Part shown: positions 25,950-38,515 of the stretch, piece by piece | How positions within the stretch are numbered: position 1 is the stretch's first letter | Layout: each line of letters starts with the position of its first letter | Source of the DNA: Eonycteris spelaea | Taxonomy: Eukaryota > Chordata > Mammalia > Chiroptera > Pteropodidae | Direction: 5' to 3' | Assembly: GCA_003508835.1 (NCBI GenBank) | Contig: PUFA01000116.1 | Coordinates: 4,154,001-4,218,000, forward strand | DNA: 64,000 nt | Translations under genes and position numbers: made by a program | Notes under the pieces: model-generated | Database searches by the model: none | Told to the model about the DNA's origin: nothing | Seen by the model: only the letters and a program-made list of their open reading frames with translations

Positions 25950-26410
25950 CACCTAGTTTCTGCCTCCCACTCCAGCCTCATTCAATGTCACTTTCTCTCA
26001 CTGCCGTAGCCACACTGGATATCTGTCAATGCCTTTCCAAATGCTGCATTTTCTCTCACCACAAGGCCTCATTTATACTATTCAATCACTGTGATGTAGT
26101 CTTTCAAGCATCCTTTTCTGCCTAATGTCTCCTTCCTCGGACACATGCTAAATGCCACATTCTTGTGGATGCTGTCTGGTATCTCACAGTTCAACTAGAT
26201 CTTGTTAGGCCTCTTCACAGTATCCTTTTTATTTTCATTTACATTGTTTATGGCAGCGTTTAACTATGTAGTCATTTGTGTCATTATTTGTACAATCTCT
26301 GCTCTCTACAGCATTATATGCTTTATGAGGACAGAAAAGACACCTGTTTTGCTCACCAGTGTAGGTCTAATATCATTCACTGTGCAAGAAGCTCCATAAA
26401 TGTGCATTTT
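25950..26410 (+). mobile_element. L2 LINE 3' end
   Basis: The sequence follows the L2 3' region: 'cagcattatatgctttatga' near 26309, 'gacacctgttttgctcacca' near 26339, ending near 'aagctccataaatgtgcatt' at 26389-26408. It is ancient and strongly diverged. Confidence 0.6.
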
Positions 26411-29045
26411 CAACTTGGAGATAATCTTTAGAATAATTATTCATCAACCAATATAGATGAAGGCCATATAACATGCCAGAAAAGTTGTAATAACTAAAGA
26501 TACTTTGTAAATTAATGCTATTTGGCTTACATTAATTTTTTATACAATAAAAATTATTTTTGTTGACACAAAGTTTTAAAGTGGTATTTTCCCATGTATA
26601 TTTTGGATTCTGAATTTATAGCAAAATATATATGATGAAACTGACCTTATGTTAGACTATCAAGTCAAACAGCTTCTATTATCTAAATTTTGAATCTTGC
26701 ACTAAGAAATAAATTGGTTTATTTTTGTTATATGTTTTATTTCCTATCGGGAAAATGAGGGAAGGTCTCAAGATATCTGAAGTTACATCTATGAAAATAA
26801 TACATTTAAAGTGTGAATAGTATTTATTCTCAGTTAATAATGAAAAAACACCAAATGTGATCACTTTTTTTTTAAGCTTTTTAGTTTTTTACACCAGAGT
26901 CATTCTGATGTGCTCGATAAAAACTTTGATCAGCAGAATACAATTTCTAGTTGTGACGAACATCTTAAAGTGAACTTAATTAGTTTATACTCCCAACTAA
27001 CTCATATATTTAACATCTGTGTACATTACACTTTCTGCGTTTCACCAATGATACATCATAGATTCATATCTAACAAAAATTGACTGGAAAAAGAATTTAA
27101 CCTTTATAAACATTAAAGCCACCATGATAACTAATGGCACTCCACTGCGTGATAACTCATCTGCCAAGTGATAAGACTCTGAGAACTGTTCCCTCTTAAA
27201 GGACAGAAATGCCCAAATACTGTTTATCTAGCTTTTTGAAAAACAAAAAAAAATAGAAATTGAAACACATGATCCCTATTCTTATAATACAATGAGTTGG
27301 TATGAGGGAACACCCACCGTGGGCCCTGAGCGTCCCTGTAGGTTCTTAACTCAGTCGGCCAAGACTCGAAGGCTCTGAAATCTGTTTCCAGGGGTCATTT
27401 CTCAGGACTGGTTTGGCAGCAAGAAACTTTGAGATGTGGTAATGACTACTGGACAAAGAGCAGGCTTGCTTCCGCTTACCATCAACTCCCCCACGCCCAG
27501 CGCCCTCTCTTGCACCTTGGTTCATTGTGTTTGCGGGCATCCACCTAGGCCTGCCTGCGTCAGCCCTCCCCACATGGTAAACCGCAGGACGTGGGGACCA
27601 GGCATAATCGAGAAGCTCTAGACAGAGCTTTGCTGAGTAATAAAGGCCTCTCTTTGTGACCCACTAGTCTCACTTCTCGAACTGCCTGCATCCTTAAGAG
27701 TACGGTTTGTTGCCATTAATTAGAAAGGGAAAATTTCCTGGCCTTCACAGGTTTGACATCACCATAGGACCCTCTTGTAGGACGATACAGCGATAAGCAG
27801 TTGGCAGATAATAGATTCTCACTATATCTCTTCAGCCATTCGACAAATTTTTTGGACAACTTCTGTTGTCCTTAACGTCATCCATCTTAAATGATAGATC
27901 TGACTTTCTTGATTCTGCCTAAAACCCTTAATTGACTCTCGAGAGACTACGCAATACTACACCGAACCTAAGAGCAACTACTCCGCATGCTTTTCAGACC
28001 TCGTGCTACTTTGCTTTTTACTCACTTTACTCTTTTTGTCCTTCCTCTGGGATGTTGTCCTCACTTTTCCCTTTGTCTAATTACTTTGTATCCTTCAAAA
28101 GTGTCGAGTCTGTTTTTACTGAGAAAGAAACACCCTGATCAGCTTGGACCTCCTTCCTTCACCCCATCCTCAGCCTCCTCCTTTGTTTTATTTTCTGGAA
28201 ACGCATCCGGAAAAAGCACAACAATCCTTTCCTCCACAGTCCAGGCCCTTGAGAAGTGGATGAGGTCTGCCCTTGTCTCTTCACCTTCGCCCACTTTAAG
28301 TATAACAAACAACCCAGTGTCTCAGTGGCTTGTCACCATAGTTCCACGGCCTGCAAGTCACGAGAAAATGCATGGAGCGAGTTCTCGTAAAAACAAAGCA
28401 AGTCCATTACAGTCCGCTCAGGCCAATAGCCTTCCTCTCTTATTTTCATGGATAGAAATTAAGTCTATATGAGGCTGTGTTTCACTGAGGCAAAGCCTAT
28501 TCGTGTCCATATCCAGTGGGTTTAAGTTCTCATTTATTTACCAGGGACTTTTTTTTTTTTTTCCTCGCATCTTCAAGACTACCAGGCTGTCTTTATCTCA
28601 TGGGTTTCTACTCTCTGTATCCCCAAAACTTGTCATGGAAGAGAATGCATTACGTCCATCTGCCTTTTTCTTTGCAGTTTCTGCCAAAATAAGACGACAA
28701 GCCATTCTCTTTTCTCCTCATAACCATGGTAGAAACATGGCAGTAAGTAGCAAAAATGGAAAAAAGTGGGAAATTGCTCAAGTTCAATGAGACACCGAGG
28801 TTTACAGTCCTGACTTCCCTTACTAGCAGCTCCCTAAAAATACAAAGGTACTTTTCAGAAAAAGTCCTAATCTCTCCTTACACTCTACTTATCTCCCAGT
28901 GGTTTTCTCTAAGACATACATGCAGAGGTAGATTCGCCTTGAACTTAAAAAAACCCTCACATTTCAGGATCCTCACTTGCAGAGGCTCTTTCCAACGTCC
29001 TGGGAGAGACCTTAGCAACATACTCACATGTCATCTTTCTAGGGA
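26411..29045. other. Unassigned sequence with GC-richer patches
   Basis: 26411-27300 is AT-rich and unassigned. 27300-27660 is GC-richer, with an 'agtaataaaggcctctcttt' motif at 27635-27654; an LTR end was considered but not supported. The longest frame of the window, 161 codons at 27987-28472, starts without visible context and shows no domain; its GNASGKST is one residue short of a Walker A motif. The 28500-29045 stretch also lacks recognisable features. Confidence 0.45.
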
Positions 29046-29398
29046 CTTAATTGTATACCCCCAAATCCAGAAGTTAAAGCTTTAGCTCCGGTATGACTGT
29101 ATTTGAAAACAGGGCCTGAAAGGAGGTAACTAAGGATGAATACAGTCATAACGGCAGGCCCTGATTAGCGTTCTGACAACAGGAGACACCGGAGAGCTAG
29201 CTGGCACTCCTCCCTCCCCTTTGCCCTGTGAGGACCTTGTGTGATGATGGCCGATTCCAAGGCAGAGTTCTCGCTAAAAACTCACCATGCTGGCATCCTG
29301 ATTTCAGAGTCCCAGCCTCCAGAACCGAGAGAAATTTCCTGTGTTTAAGCCACCCTGTCTGCAGTATTCGGTTCTGGCAGCCCAAACTGACAAAGACA
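29046..29398 (+). mobile_element. MLT1-type LTR (sense)
   Basis: Sense MLT1 motifs occur in order: 'tatgactgtatttgaaaaca' at 29092-29111, 'ctaaggatgaatacagtcat' near 29130, 'agtcccagcctccagaaccg' at 29308-29327 and 'gtttaagccaccctgtctgc' at 29342-29361, ending near 29398. It is a solo LTR of the ERVL-MaLR class. Confidence 0.8.
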
Positions 29399-30364
29399 AT
29401 ATATGTTTTTGCAGACAGAGCAAAAGTGAAGCATTTCAACTACGTTTGCTGCAGACCACTGTCGTTTTCTCTTTTAGCTTCCCTGCTATCATTTCCCTGT
29501 TATGTTGGATGAAGAAGTGCCTGTGGCTATTTGGGGGATATTACTGAGGGTCGTTGAGCTGAGGATGGATTTAGTTTGGTTTGGTTTTCATGAGATGTAT
29601 TTTACAGGTTTGTAACAACTTTGTTAATTATTATATATCCTCTCACTAGAAAACAATATAAAAATAATTATCATATGAGGCAATCAAAGACTGTATAGCC
29701 AGAAAATATTTTTAAAGCATTAAAGAGCCCAATTTATTTTCTGGATTTCATGGCATTTGTGTAATTTAATATGTATAACTAGTAATTGGTGATTTCCTAA
29801 TTTAAATATTCACTTACACACTACTTTTGTACTTATAGTTTTAATTTTTTTCTTCAAGATTTCCTCATATTTCATAAGCATCAGGCTCCACAAAACATGG
29901 ATGTATTCCTAAGTATCAATCCCTCCCAGCCATCGGCTTGTACCATTTAGCAAGTATGAGAGCATGAATCAGTAGATTAGAGGTCCCAAGCTGCCATGGC
30001 CAAGTTTGGGCAGGATGTGCAAAGAACAGGTGAGACAATTGAACCTAAAAGGGGCACCAACAGAATGCTGTCAGTCAAATGAGGACGCAGGTCCAGAGAA
30101 CTAGGTATATGCAAGTTTATGTGAGACTTATGAAAATTTAAAGAAGATACTTTAATTCAGGTTTTTATAAAACTTGAGATTTAACCATTGGTCATGTTGT
30201 GATTTCTGTAGGTAAATTACCCATCAGATCATTTATATGCCAGATGATTTCCCCAGAAATTGCTTCCAACTGGCAGCCTTCTGTCTTATACAAGAAAGGA
30301 CACACCAAAACACATTTCCTCACTGGGACTCAAAGCGTCTTATCTGGAGGTAAATGTGTTGAAG
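29399..30364. other. Unassigned sequence
   Basis: No gene, RNA gene or confident repeat was seen. Confidence 0.5.
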
Positions 30365-30645
30365 ATATAATCTAACAGTGTGGAAAAACATAGACGGAGG
30401 TCCCTGACTGCTTGGTTTGAATCTCCCCGGGCCCATTACTTACTAATTGCATAATCTTGGAAAAATTCTTCAATCTCTGTGTTCAGGAATCTTTTTTGGT
30501 AAAAAAAAAAAAAAAAATGATAATACCCAACTTTATGCTTTGAAAATGAAGTAAATTCATAAATGCTAAATGCTTAGATGAAGCACGGCCCATCATAAGC
30601 ACTATAAAAGGGTTAGCTTTATTTTTATTTAAATTCTCCCTTTTG
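30365..30645 (+). mobile_element. MIR SINE
   Basis: The MIR core is readable: 'cttggtttgaatctccccgg' near 30411, 'acttactaattgcataatct' near 30438, then an A17 tract at about 30502-30518 in place of the usual 'gtaaaatggg' block, and the 3' part 'gtaaattcataaatgctaaa' near 30551. The tRNA-like head is degraded. Confidence 0.7.
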
Positions 30646-32739
30646 GTCAGAGTTGAGCCATTTTAGAACAAGGGTTAAATTAATTCTTCGCTGACTGTAT
30701 CCTGGTCAACATGTTTAACTCATTGTGTATTAACCCATAATTAAAGCATGGCCTTCATCTTAAAGACAGCGCCCATGCCAGGGATGTTCTTATCAGACCA
30801 CCAGTTCAAAGGCTGTGATGGAACTGGAACTAACTACCCATCCTGGAGCTAACTGGCTGTCCTGGAGGCTCTTTCCATTTCGGAGAGTGCTGATGGGGAT
30901 GATAAAAGGAAGGGCTTCCCTGACCTTCCATCGCATTTCCTAAAATGGCAGCTCTTCTGTGACCGAATGCCCTGTGGAAATAGCTCTCGCAGCAGGAGCA
31001 GGCTCATGTCCTGAGGGTGGGTCCAGGGACTCTTTCAATCTGTCCTGACACTGTGTGTTTCTGTCCAGTTTCATTTCCCCTGAAGTAAGTAGATTACAGG
31101 TCTGTGAGAAAACAAATTGCTGCCAGAAATAAACACGGCCTCCTGAGACCTCAGGCCTATCCATAGGAAGACGCCAATCAAAGAATTTTGAGCAAATCTC
31201 AAAATTAAATCCTATGAAAACTCTCAGTTCTCTCTCTACCATGTAGCAAATGCTGAGTTTCTCTAGAACTCTCGAGACACTTTAAAGTGCCCTAGACACT
31301 CCCAGCTCCTGCGAAGATCCTGTGCTTTGGGAAATCTTCCAGTCTTTGCCTCTGAAAAGCATGGGACATTCTTTTTTGGAAAATGGCATTCATTTAGATT
31401 TAGCAAGCACTGCAGATAGGAGGGAACGCAGAGTTGGAAGACATAGTCCTTGCTTTCAGATTGCTCATGGTTTAGCTTTCCAATAAATATATTTTGAATA
31501 ATGAGGACATGAATAAATGAATAAATAAGTTCTATGTGATCAAATGACTGAGCCTAAGTTTCCATTGCCTTTTTAAAAAATAGGCTAATAGCACAATGCA
31601 TCTCATAGGACTTAAGTTGGAAACATTGAGATGATAAATTGAAAAGGCTTTTAGCAGTGTTCTGCAGACAGTAATCACTAAATAGAATATTACACTCAAC
31701 AAAGCTCATGAAAATTTTAACATTATTATTGGATGTATAGCTCATTTAGCCACAAGTGCCAACCTCTACACTATAGTACTCAAAATGTGAATAATTAAAA
31801 TACATTTTGATAACTATTTTTTATATCACAAACATTGCTCTGCTGAAAGAGTCATTGTCACTCTTCCTTAACAAGTGAATTAAAGTGACTTTGCTGAAGA
31901 TTAATTAAATGTTCACTAGGTTGTCTTTTCCATAATGATTTTAGAAATAAGGCTAGTTCTAGTTGAACTTAAAATTTCGCTTGGAATGAAATAACAATTA
32001 AAATAAGAAACAGCAATTCTTTAGTTAAAGTGTTAATTTTAAAAAGGAGAATATAAATTTAGTTTGATGTGTTTGAAAATTTGTAATATTTATGCTGCAA
32101 AACTTAGAAGACGCTAGATAGGAAGTATGTCATTTGTGTCGCACGAGAGTGTGCTGATTATACCTCTCTCTGGTCCTGCAGAACGTCTCTCTGCCCTTCT
32201 CTACCTTGATTAGACTCCATCAGTAGACTCTCAGTTCCTGGTTTTAGTTTGTGTTCAGCCAATGAGAAGCCTGAACAATCAACCAAACCCTGGCTCCCTC
32301 TTTGTATAGTCGCTTCAGTGTGGGTGTGCTTCTGGATGGACGGTCATAGCTCCTCTCAAGCTGACCCTGTTTTCATCAATATCTCCTACTGGATTTGGGT
32401 AACGAAAGACTCCCACCCTCTCCACAGAGCTCCAGGTCTTAGGTTAACAAAAGCTGCTGTTCTGAGCTCTGTGGTGTGGCACTCTCTCCTGAGGTTTTCC
32501 TACATTCTGCCCACGTTTTAGAAAGAGTACCCCTTTTAAGCTTTCTTTGAGTTATCCTAATTTAAGTATGACAACTGTTTAATACTAAAATCCCAATGAA
32601 AACATCAACAAAAGAAAATAAGGCAAATTATTTTTCTTTTTACCTTAAAAACAACTTGTCTGTTAAAAGCTATACTTTTAAATTTTGGGGAGTAGCAGAA
32701 AGCTTAGAGTTGAGTATAGTCTCTTAGATTAGATATTTA
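30646..32739. other. Unassigned sequence
   Basis: 30700-31250 is of mixed composition with a 100-codon minus-strand frame (30940-31242) lacking a known domain. 32110-32525 resembles an interspersed repeat with a 'cagccaatgagaagcctgaa' motif at 32257-32276, but I cannot name the family. The rest is AT-rich and unassigned. Confidence 0.4.
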
Positions 32740-32893
32740 TGGCCAAATTCTGATTAGGTCATTTATTGCTTGTAATGTACTTTATTTCTCTGAAACTCAA
32801 CATTCTCACTTATAAAATAGCTGATGGTGAATTTTCAATAGCATCTGTGTCGTTGCTGATGTTAGGGTAACATAAATAACATAGAAAGCACTT
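32740..32893 (+). mobile_element. MIR, left part, split by L1
   Basis: A MIR core and 3' side up to 'ataaataacatagaaagca' at 32872-32890. The MIR resumes at 38428 after the L1. This split dates the L1 as younger than the MIR. Confidence 0.6.
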
Positions 32894-33710
32894 CCCAGGC
32901 AAGATGGCAGAGTAGGTAAACACAGTGCTCACCAACTCAAATGACCACTTCAAAATTACAACAAAATAATAGAACAATCATCCATCACTAAGAACCTCCT
33001 GAAGACCAGCTGAACAGAAGTCCTATAACTAAAGATACACAGAAGAAACCACATCGAGGCTGGTAGGAGGGGGTGGAGACATAGAGCCAACAGGTCCCTT
33101 GACCATGCCATGTCAATTAGGAATTGGGAGGGATATCTCTTCAGTGGAGTTCTCCTGAGCATCGAGCCACCCCAGCCTCATGCCACACTCCCAAGCCTGG
33201 GACACCAGTACCAGAAGGGACCACTCAAACATCTGGCTGTGAAAACCAGTGGTGACTGTGTCTGAGTGAGATGGGGCTGCTGGCAACCTAGGCATCCTCT
33301 TAAGGGGCCATGCGTGGACTCACTCGTTCACAAATTCACTTTCTAAGCTCCAGCAGAGGAGCAGCAGCTCAAAAGGAGCTAGTGACATAAGGAGAGGAAA
33401 TAATTGACTAGTTGCAGGGAAAGGGCTGGAGAGGCCAGGGGCATGGCAGCTCTCTTTGGAAAGAGGGAAGTGCTGGGAGGTACCTTGTTCCTTTGCTGAG
33501 CACTAGTCCACACAGCCCATGGGTGTGGGAGGACAGGAAATACGTGCTCTCCATTAATGTGGCTAACACTGTTCCTCCAGCCCTGGCGGTTTCCTGAGAC
33601 CACACCCCACCCCACATGCACACCCTCCCCAGACCTTTCCAGTGGCTTTTCCATGTAAGCGGCATGCCTCTGCTCACACTGCACACTTTCCCCAACTCTC
33701 TCAAAGGTTC

Positions 33711-34250
33711 ATAAAGCCCCCAAAAGAAGAGCTGGCCTCATTGTACCCTGTACCTCTTGCAAAGCAGCCCCAAGCCTGGTGCAAGTGGTGACTAGTCTCA
33801 ACTTGCTTTGTAACTCTCATCAGATGGCTCCGAGCCTGTCATAAAGCGATGGGCAGGCTTGGCTTGGAACGTAGCTTCAACTAAGTGACCGCAATTCTGG
33901 CACAAGTTGCAACTGGCCTCAGCTCACATCTTGGTCATTACCAAAGGGACCCAAGCCCAGCACTAGTGGGAACCGTCCTGTTTCCTGCATAGCCTCTCCC
34001 AATTACCTCCAAGCTTAGCACAAGCAGCAAAAAACTGCAGATCACTTTGAAGCATCTACCAGGCAGTCCCAAACTGGGCACAAGTGGCAGCTGACCTTGA
34101 CCTGCACTGGAGCCCCTTGAAGAGCCTCAGGAACCAACACACACAGTGGTTGGCTTCATACCACACCAGAACACCACCCAACGAGCTCCACAATGGCATA
34201 CCCAAAGGGTGGACTTGGCTGGCTCCAGAGGCTCACTAAAGTGACTCCTG
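33711..34250 (+). repeat. About nine diverged 60-bp tandem units in the L1 5'UTR
   Basis: Successive units are offset by almost exactly 60 bp. Anchors with the shape CAAGCCTGG(N)CACAAGTGG fall near 33772, 33832, 33892, 33952, 34010, 34070 and 34128, with weaker units on each side. Typical cores are 'cacaagttgcaactggcctc' (33901) and 'caagtggcagctgaccttga' (34081). Units differ from each other substantially. Tandem monomers in the 5'UTR act as promoters in some other L1 lineages, for example mouse; that role here is inference. Confidence 0.8.
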
Positions 34251-35867
34251 CTTTCGTAGAGTCAGCCCTGCACAGCAGTTCATCCACTGTAGTCACAGGC
34301 AGCCCTCACAGCCAGTCAGCCTGAGGGTCAGTTGCACCCACTGACATGCCAACAACAATCAAAGCTCAACCACAACCAGAGGGCACACACAACACACAAG
34401 GGACACCCTGGAGCACGGGCTCAGATGACCAGGGAGACAGCACCACTGCACTCCACAGCACACCTACTACATAAGGCACTCTGAAAAGACTGGGAGACAT
34501 AGCGGATCTACCTAATACATAGAAACAAATCACAGGAAGCAGCCACAAAAAGGAGAGAAACATCCCAAATAAAAGAAAAGGGCAAAATTCCTAGAAAAAA
34601 AAGCAAATGAAATGGGGCAAGCAACATACCAGACACAGAGTTCAAAACGCTGGTTACCAGGATGCTCGATGAACTGAGGAGGGTAGGTGAACTCAGTGCG
34701 AACTGACACAAAGAAATATATATATATATAAAAGTCAGAAATAAAATAACTGAAATGAAGAATACATTAGAGAGAATCAATAGCAGATTAGTGAAGTAGA
34801 GGATCAAATCAGTGATCTTGATGACAAGGTAGCAGCAAACTCCCAGTTGGAACAGCAAAATGGGAAAGAAATTTTTTTTAAAAAATGAGAATAGTTTAAG
34901 GGACCACTGGGACATCATCAACATGTGCATCACAAGGTACCAGATGGAGGAGGGAGAGAGTAAGGGACTGAAAAACCATTTGAAGAAATAATGACTGGAA
35001 ATTTCCCTAACCTGGCAAAAGAAATAGACATATAAATCAAGGAAGTACAGACAGACCCAAACAAAATGAACCTAAAAAAGCCCACACCAAGACACATGAT
35101 TCAAAATGCCAAAGGTTAAAAAGAGAGAATAGTAAAAACAGAAAGAGAAAAGCAGTTAGCTACATACCAGGCAGCTCCCAAATGTCTATAAGGTGATTTC
35201 TCAACAAAAACTTTGCAGGCCAGAAGAGACTGGTATGAAATATTTAAAGTAATGAAAAATGAAGATCTACAACCAATATCACCCCACCCAGCAAGGCTAT
35301 CATTTAGAATCGAAAGAGATAAAGAGCTTCCTAGATAAGAAAAAACAAAAGGAGCTCATTTTCACTGCATGAGTATCATAAGAACTGTTAAAAGGGCTTC
35401 TTTAAGAAGAAAAGATCACAATATAAATAAGAAAATAAAGAAAGAAAAAAATTCTCACTGACAATGGCAAACACTTAATAAAAGCAGTCGATTAACTATA
35501 CAACAGTACAAAGGTTAAAAGACAAAAGAAGGAAGATCACATGTGATTGATTATAACAATAAGTTAAGGAAAACACCAAAAAAAAAAAAAACCAATAATG
35601 ACAAAAACAATGTGGAGAGGGTACGTAAAAATTGTAGTGATTTGAGACTGTGTTCACACTGAAGCAGCCACTAATTTAAAAGAGACTGTTATAAATGTAG
35701 CTTAATATACCTGAAACACATGGTGACCACCAAAAAAATCCACAAGAGATATACAAGGAATAAAGAGAAAGGAACTCAAACACAACACTAAGAAAGTCAA
35801 CAACATACGAAAGAGCAAGAGAATAAGAAAGGAACAGAGAACTATTAAACAGTCAGAAAAAAGTCAA

Positions 35868-37160
35868 ATGGCAACAACTACATACCTGTCAATAATTTCT
35901 TTAAATGTAAATGGACGAAATGCTCCAATCCAAAGACATAGGTTGGCTGAATGAATTAAAAAACAAGACCATACATGTGCTGCCTGCAAGAGACCCACTT
36001 CAGATGGAAAACGCACACAGGCTGAAAGTAAAGGGATGGAAAAAATATGTTTCATACAAATGGAAATGAAAAAAAAGAAAGGTGGAGTAACAATACTTAC
36101 ATCAGACGAAATAGACATTAAAATCATCATGACAAGAAAAAGCAAGACATTTTACAATGATAAAGGGATCAATCCAACAAGGATAGAACTCTTATAAATA
36201 TCCATGCACCCAAAGTCAGAGTACCTAAATATATAAAGCAAATATTGATGGGCAAAAAGGAGAGATTAAAGTAATATAGTCATATTAGGGGACATTAATA
36301 CCACATCGACATCAAGAATAGATCATCCAGACAGATTTACAAGGAAACAAGCCTTAAGTGACACATTATACCAGGTGCTTTTAATTGCTATTTTTAGAAA
36401 ATTTCATGCAAAAGTAACAGAATATATATTCTTTTCAAGTGTACATGGAACATTTTCAGGATAGAACACATGTTAGACCATAAAACAGGTCTCAATAAAT
36501 TTAAGAATATTGAAATCACATGAAACATCTTCTTCAATCACAATGGTATGAAACTAGAAGTCAATTACAGGAAGAAGACTGAAAAAATAACACATGGAGC
36601 CTAAAAAATATGCTACTACACAATGAATGGATAAATGAGATCATTGAGGAAATCAAAAGATGCCTTGAGACATATGAAGATTTGGGTATGTTCCATAGAT
36701 TTTGGGACAAAGCAGCCCTAAGAGAGAAATTAATAGCAATAGAGGCCTATCTCAAGAAACAAGAGAAATCTCACATGAACCACTCTAAATTTACATCTAA
36801 AGAAATGAGAAAAAGAACAAACAAACTTCCAAATGAGTAGAAGGAAGAAAATAATAAAGATCAGAGTAGAAAGAAACAAAATAGAGTCTATGAATATAGA
36901 AAAGATGAGTGAAGCTATGAATTGTTTTTTTTTTTTTTAAAGATAAACAAAATAAAACTTTTGCCAGACACATCAGGGAAAAAATAGAGGGCTCAAATAA
37001 AATCAGAAATTGAATAGGAGTGACACCACAGAAATAGAAAGGATTACAAGAAAACACGATGAACAATTATCTGCCAACAAATTAAACAACCTGGAAGAAA
37101 TGGATAAATTCATAGAAACATACAGCCTTCCATTACTGAATCAGGAAGAAACAGGAAATT
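35868..37160 (+). pseudogene. L1 ORF2 remnant (endonuclease part)
   Basis: The ATG at 35868 starts a frame reading MATTTYLSIISLNVNG, the expected start of L1 ORF2 endonuclease. A TGA stops it at 35952-35954. The next block, CCLQETHF at 35978-36001, is in a different frame, so a frameshift separates them. Later pieces include an ORF2-like stretch at 36610-36840 (residues LREKLIAIEAYLKKQE). Homology stops near 37160, where a deletion removes the reverse-transcriptase domain. Confidence 0.75.
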
Positions 37161-38427
37161 AGGCCCCCCCCTTTTACATCATATAGAACAAACTCAAAAT
37201 GGATTAAAGACTTATTTAATACCCAAAACATAAAACTCCCAGAAGAAAACATAAGCAGTAACTCTAACATGACCGTTAGTAATTTTTTTAATACAACTAC
37301 TTTGGCAAAGGAATAAATGGACTACATCAAACAAACGTTTTACAGAGCAAATGAAAACATCAACAAAATGCAAAAACAACCAACTGAATAGAAGACATTC
37401 AACAATGACAGATCTGATAAGGGGTTAATATCCAAAGTGCATAAGGAGCTCATACAAAACCCCCCCCACACACACATACACTTCTACCAAGAAATATGTA
37501 GAAGACCTGAATAGATGTTTCTTCAAAGAGACATACAGATGGCCAACAGACATATGAAAAGTTGCCCAACATCACTAATCATCAGGGAAATGCAAGTTAA
37601 AACCACAATGAGATATCACCTCACACCTGTCAGAATGGCCATCATCAATGTATCAACAATCATCAAGCACTAGTGGAGATGTGGAGAGAAGGGAACCCTA
37701 GTGCACTGTGGTAGGAATGTCACCATAGAAAACTGTATGGAGGGTCCTCAAAAAATTGAAAATAGAAATACCTATGATGCAGCAATCTCACTTGAGTATT
37801 TGTCTGACGAAATCCAAAACACTAATTCAAAAAGACATGCATCCCTATGCCCACTGCAGCATTTTTTACAATAGCCAAGATATGGAAGCAACCTAAATGT
37901 CCGTAAAGACAAATGGATAAACAGGTGTAACATATATACAATGACAGTTACTGAGCCATAAAGAATGAAATCTTGCCATTTGTGACAACATGGATGGACC
38001 TAGAGGGTATTATGTAATTGAAATAAGTCAGACGGAGAAAATCAAATGCTATATGATTTCACTTATATGTGGAATCTAAAATAAAGAAAAAATGAACATA
38101 CCAACAAAACAGAAACAAACTTGTAGATACAGAGAACAAATTGATGGTCACCAGACAGGAGAGGTGTTGGATGATGGGGGAAAAGTTGAAGAGATTAAGA
38201 AGGACATATCGCCAAACATAAAACAGTGACAGGGATGTAAAATACAGGACGGGGAATGTAGGGAACGATATTGTTATAACTATGTATGGTGTCAGAGGGA
38301 TACTAGATACATTGAGCTGATCACTTTGTAAATTATAACAATGTCAAATCACTATGTTGTATGCCTGAAACTAACATTATCAGGTATGTCAACTGTGATC
38401 ATTTAAAACTTCAAACTAAAGTTGGGG

Positions 38428-38515
38428 CAAATAAGTTAAAAACTATAGAGTGTTTAGCATAGTGCCTTGCACTGGGTAATCTTTTAATGAAGGGTAGCTC
38501 CTTTTTTACTGTGTC
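38428..38515 (+). mobile_element. MIR, right part, after L1 insertion
   Basis: 'gagtgtttagcatagtgcct' at 38448-38467 is the MIR 3' region and continues the MIR interrupted at 32893. Confidence 0.6.

Larger units (their letters stand above)
32894..38427 (+). mobile_element. 5.5 kb L1 with full 5' end and deleted reverse transcriptase
   Basis: It begins with the L1 5' end motif 'ggcaagatggcagagtaggt' at 32899-32918. It continues through a GC-richer 5'UTR with 60-bp tandem units, an ORF1-like region (about 34560-35430), an ORF2 start at 35868, and a break near 37160 to late ORF2. It ends in 3'UTR with 'tgttgtatgcctgaaactaa' near 38353. Diverged A-rich sequences at both ends ('ataaataacatagaaagca' and 'caaataagttaaaaac') are a plausible target-site duplication. 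All frames are disrupted, so it is inactive. Confidence 0.85.

Noticed and set aside
27600..27680. Retroviral LTR 3' end
   Set aside because: An AATAAA is present, but no primer-binding site, paired LTR or TG...CA boundaries could be found.
27987..28472. 161-codon open frame as a gene, with a P-loop
   Set aside because: GNASGKST has only three residues between the glycines, so it is not a Walker A motif. No domain, promoter or splice context is visible.
33379..33704. Overlapping 98-101 codon minus-strand frames
   Set aside because: They lie antisense in the GC-richer L1 5'UTR; no known protein similarity.
33711..34250. CRISPR-like array
   Set aside because: Units are contiguous, diverged 60-bp repeats with no constant repeat/variable spacer pattern, inside a mammalian L1.
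34508..34933. 141-codon minus-strand frame with hydrophobic segments
   Set aside because: It is antisense to the ORF1 region of the L1 at 32894-38427. The hydrophobic look comes from A-rich sense sequence read backwards.
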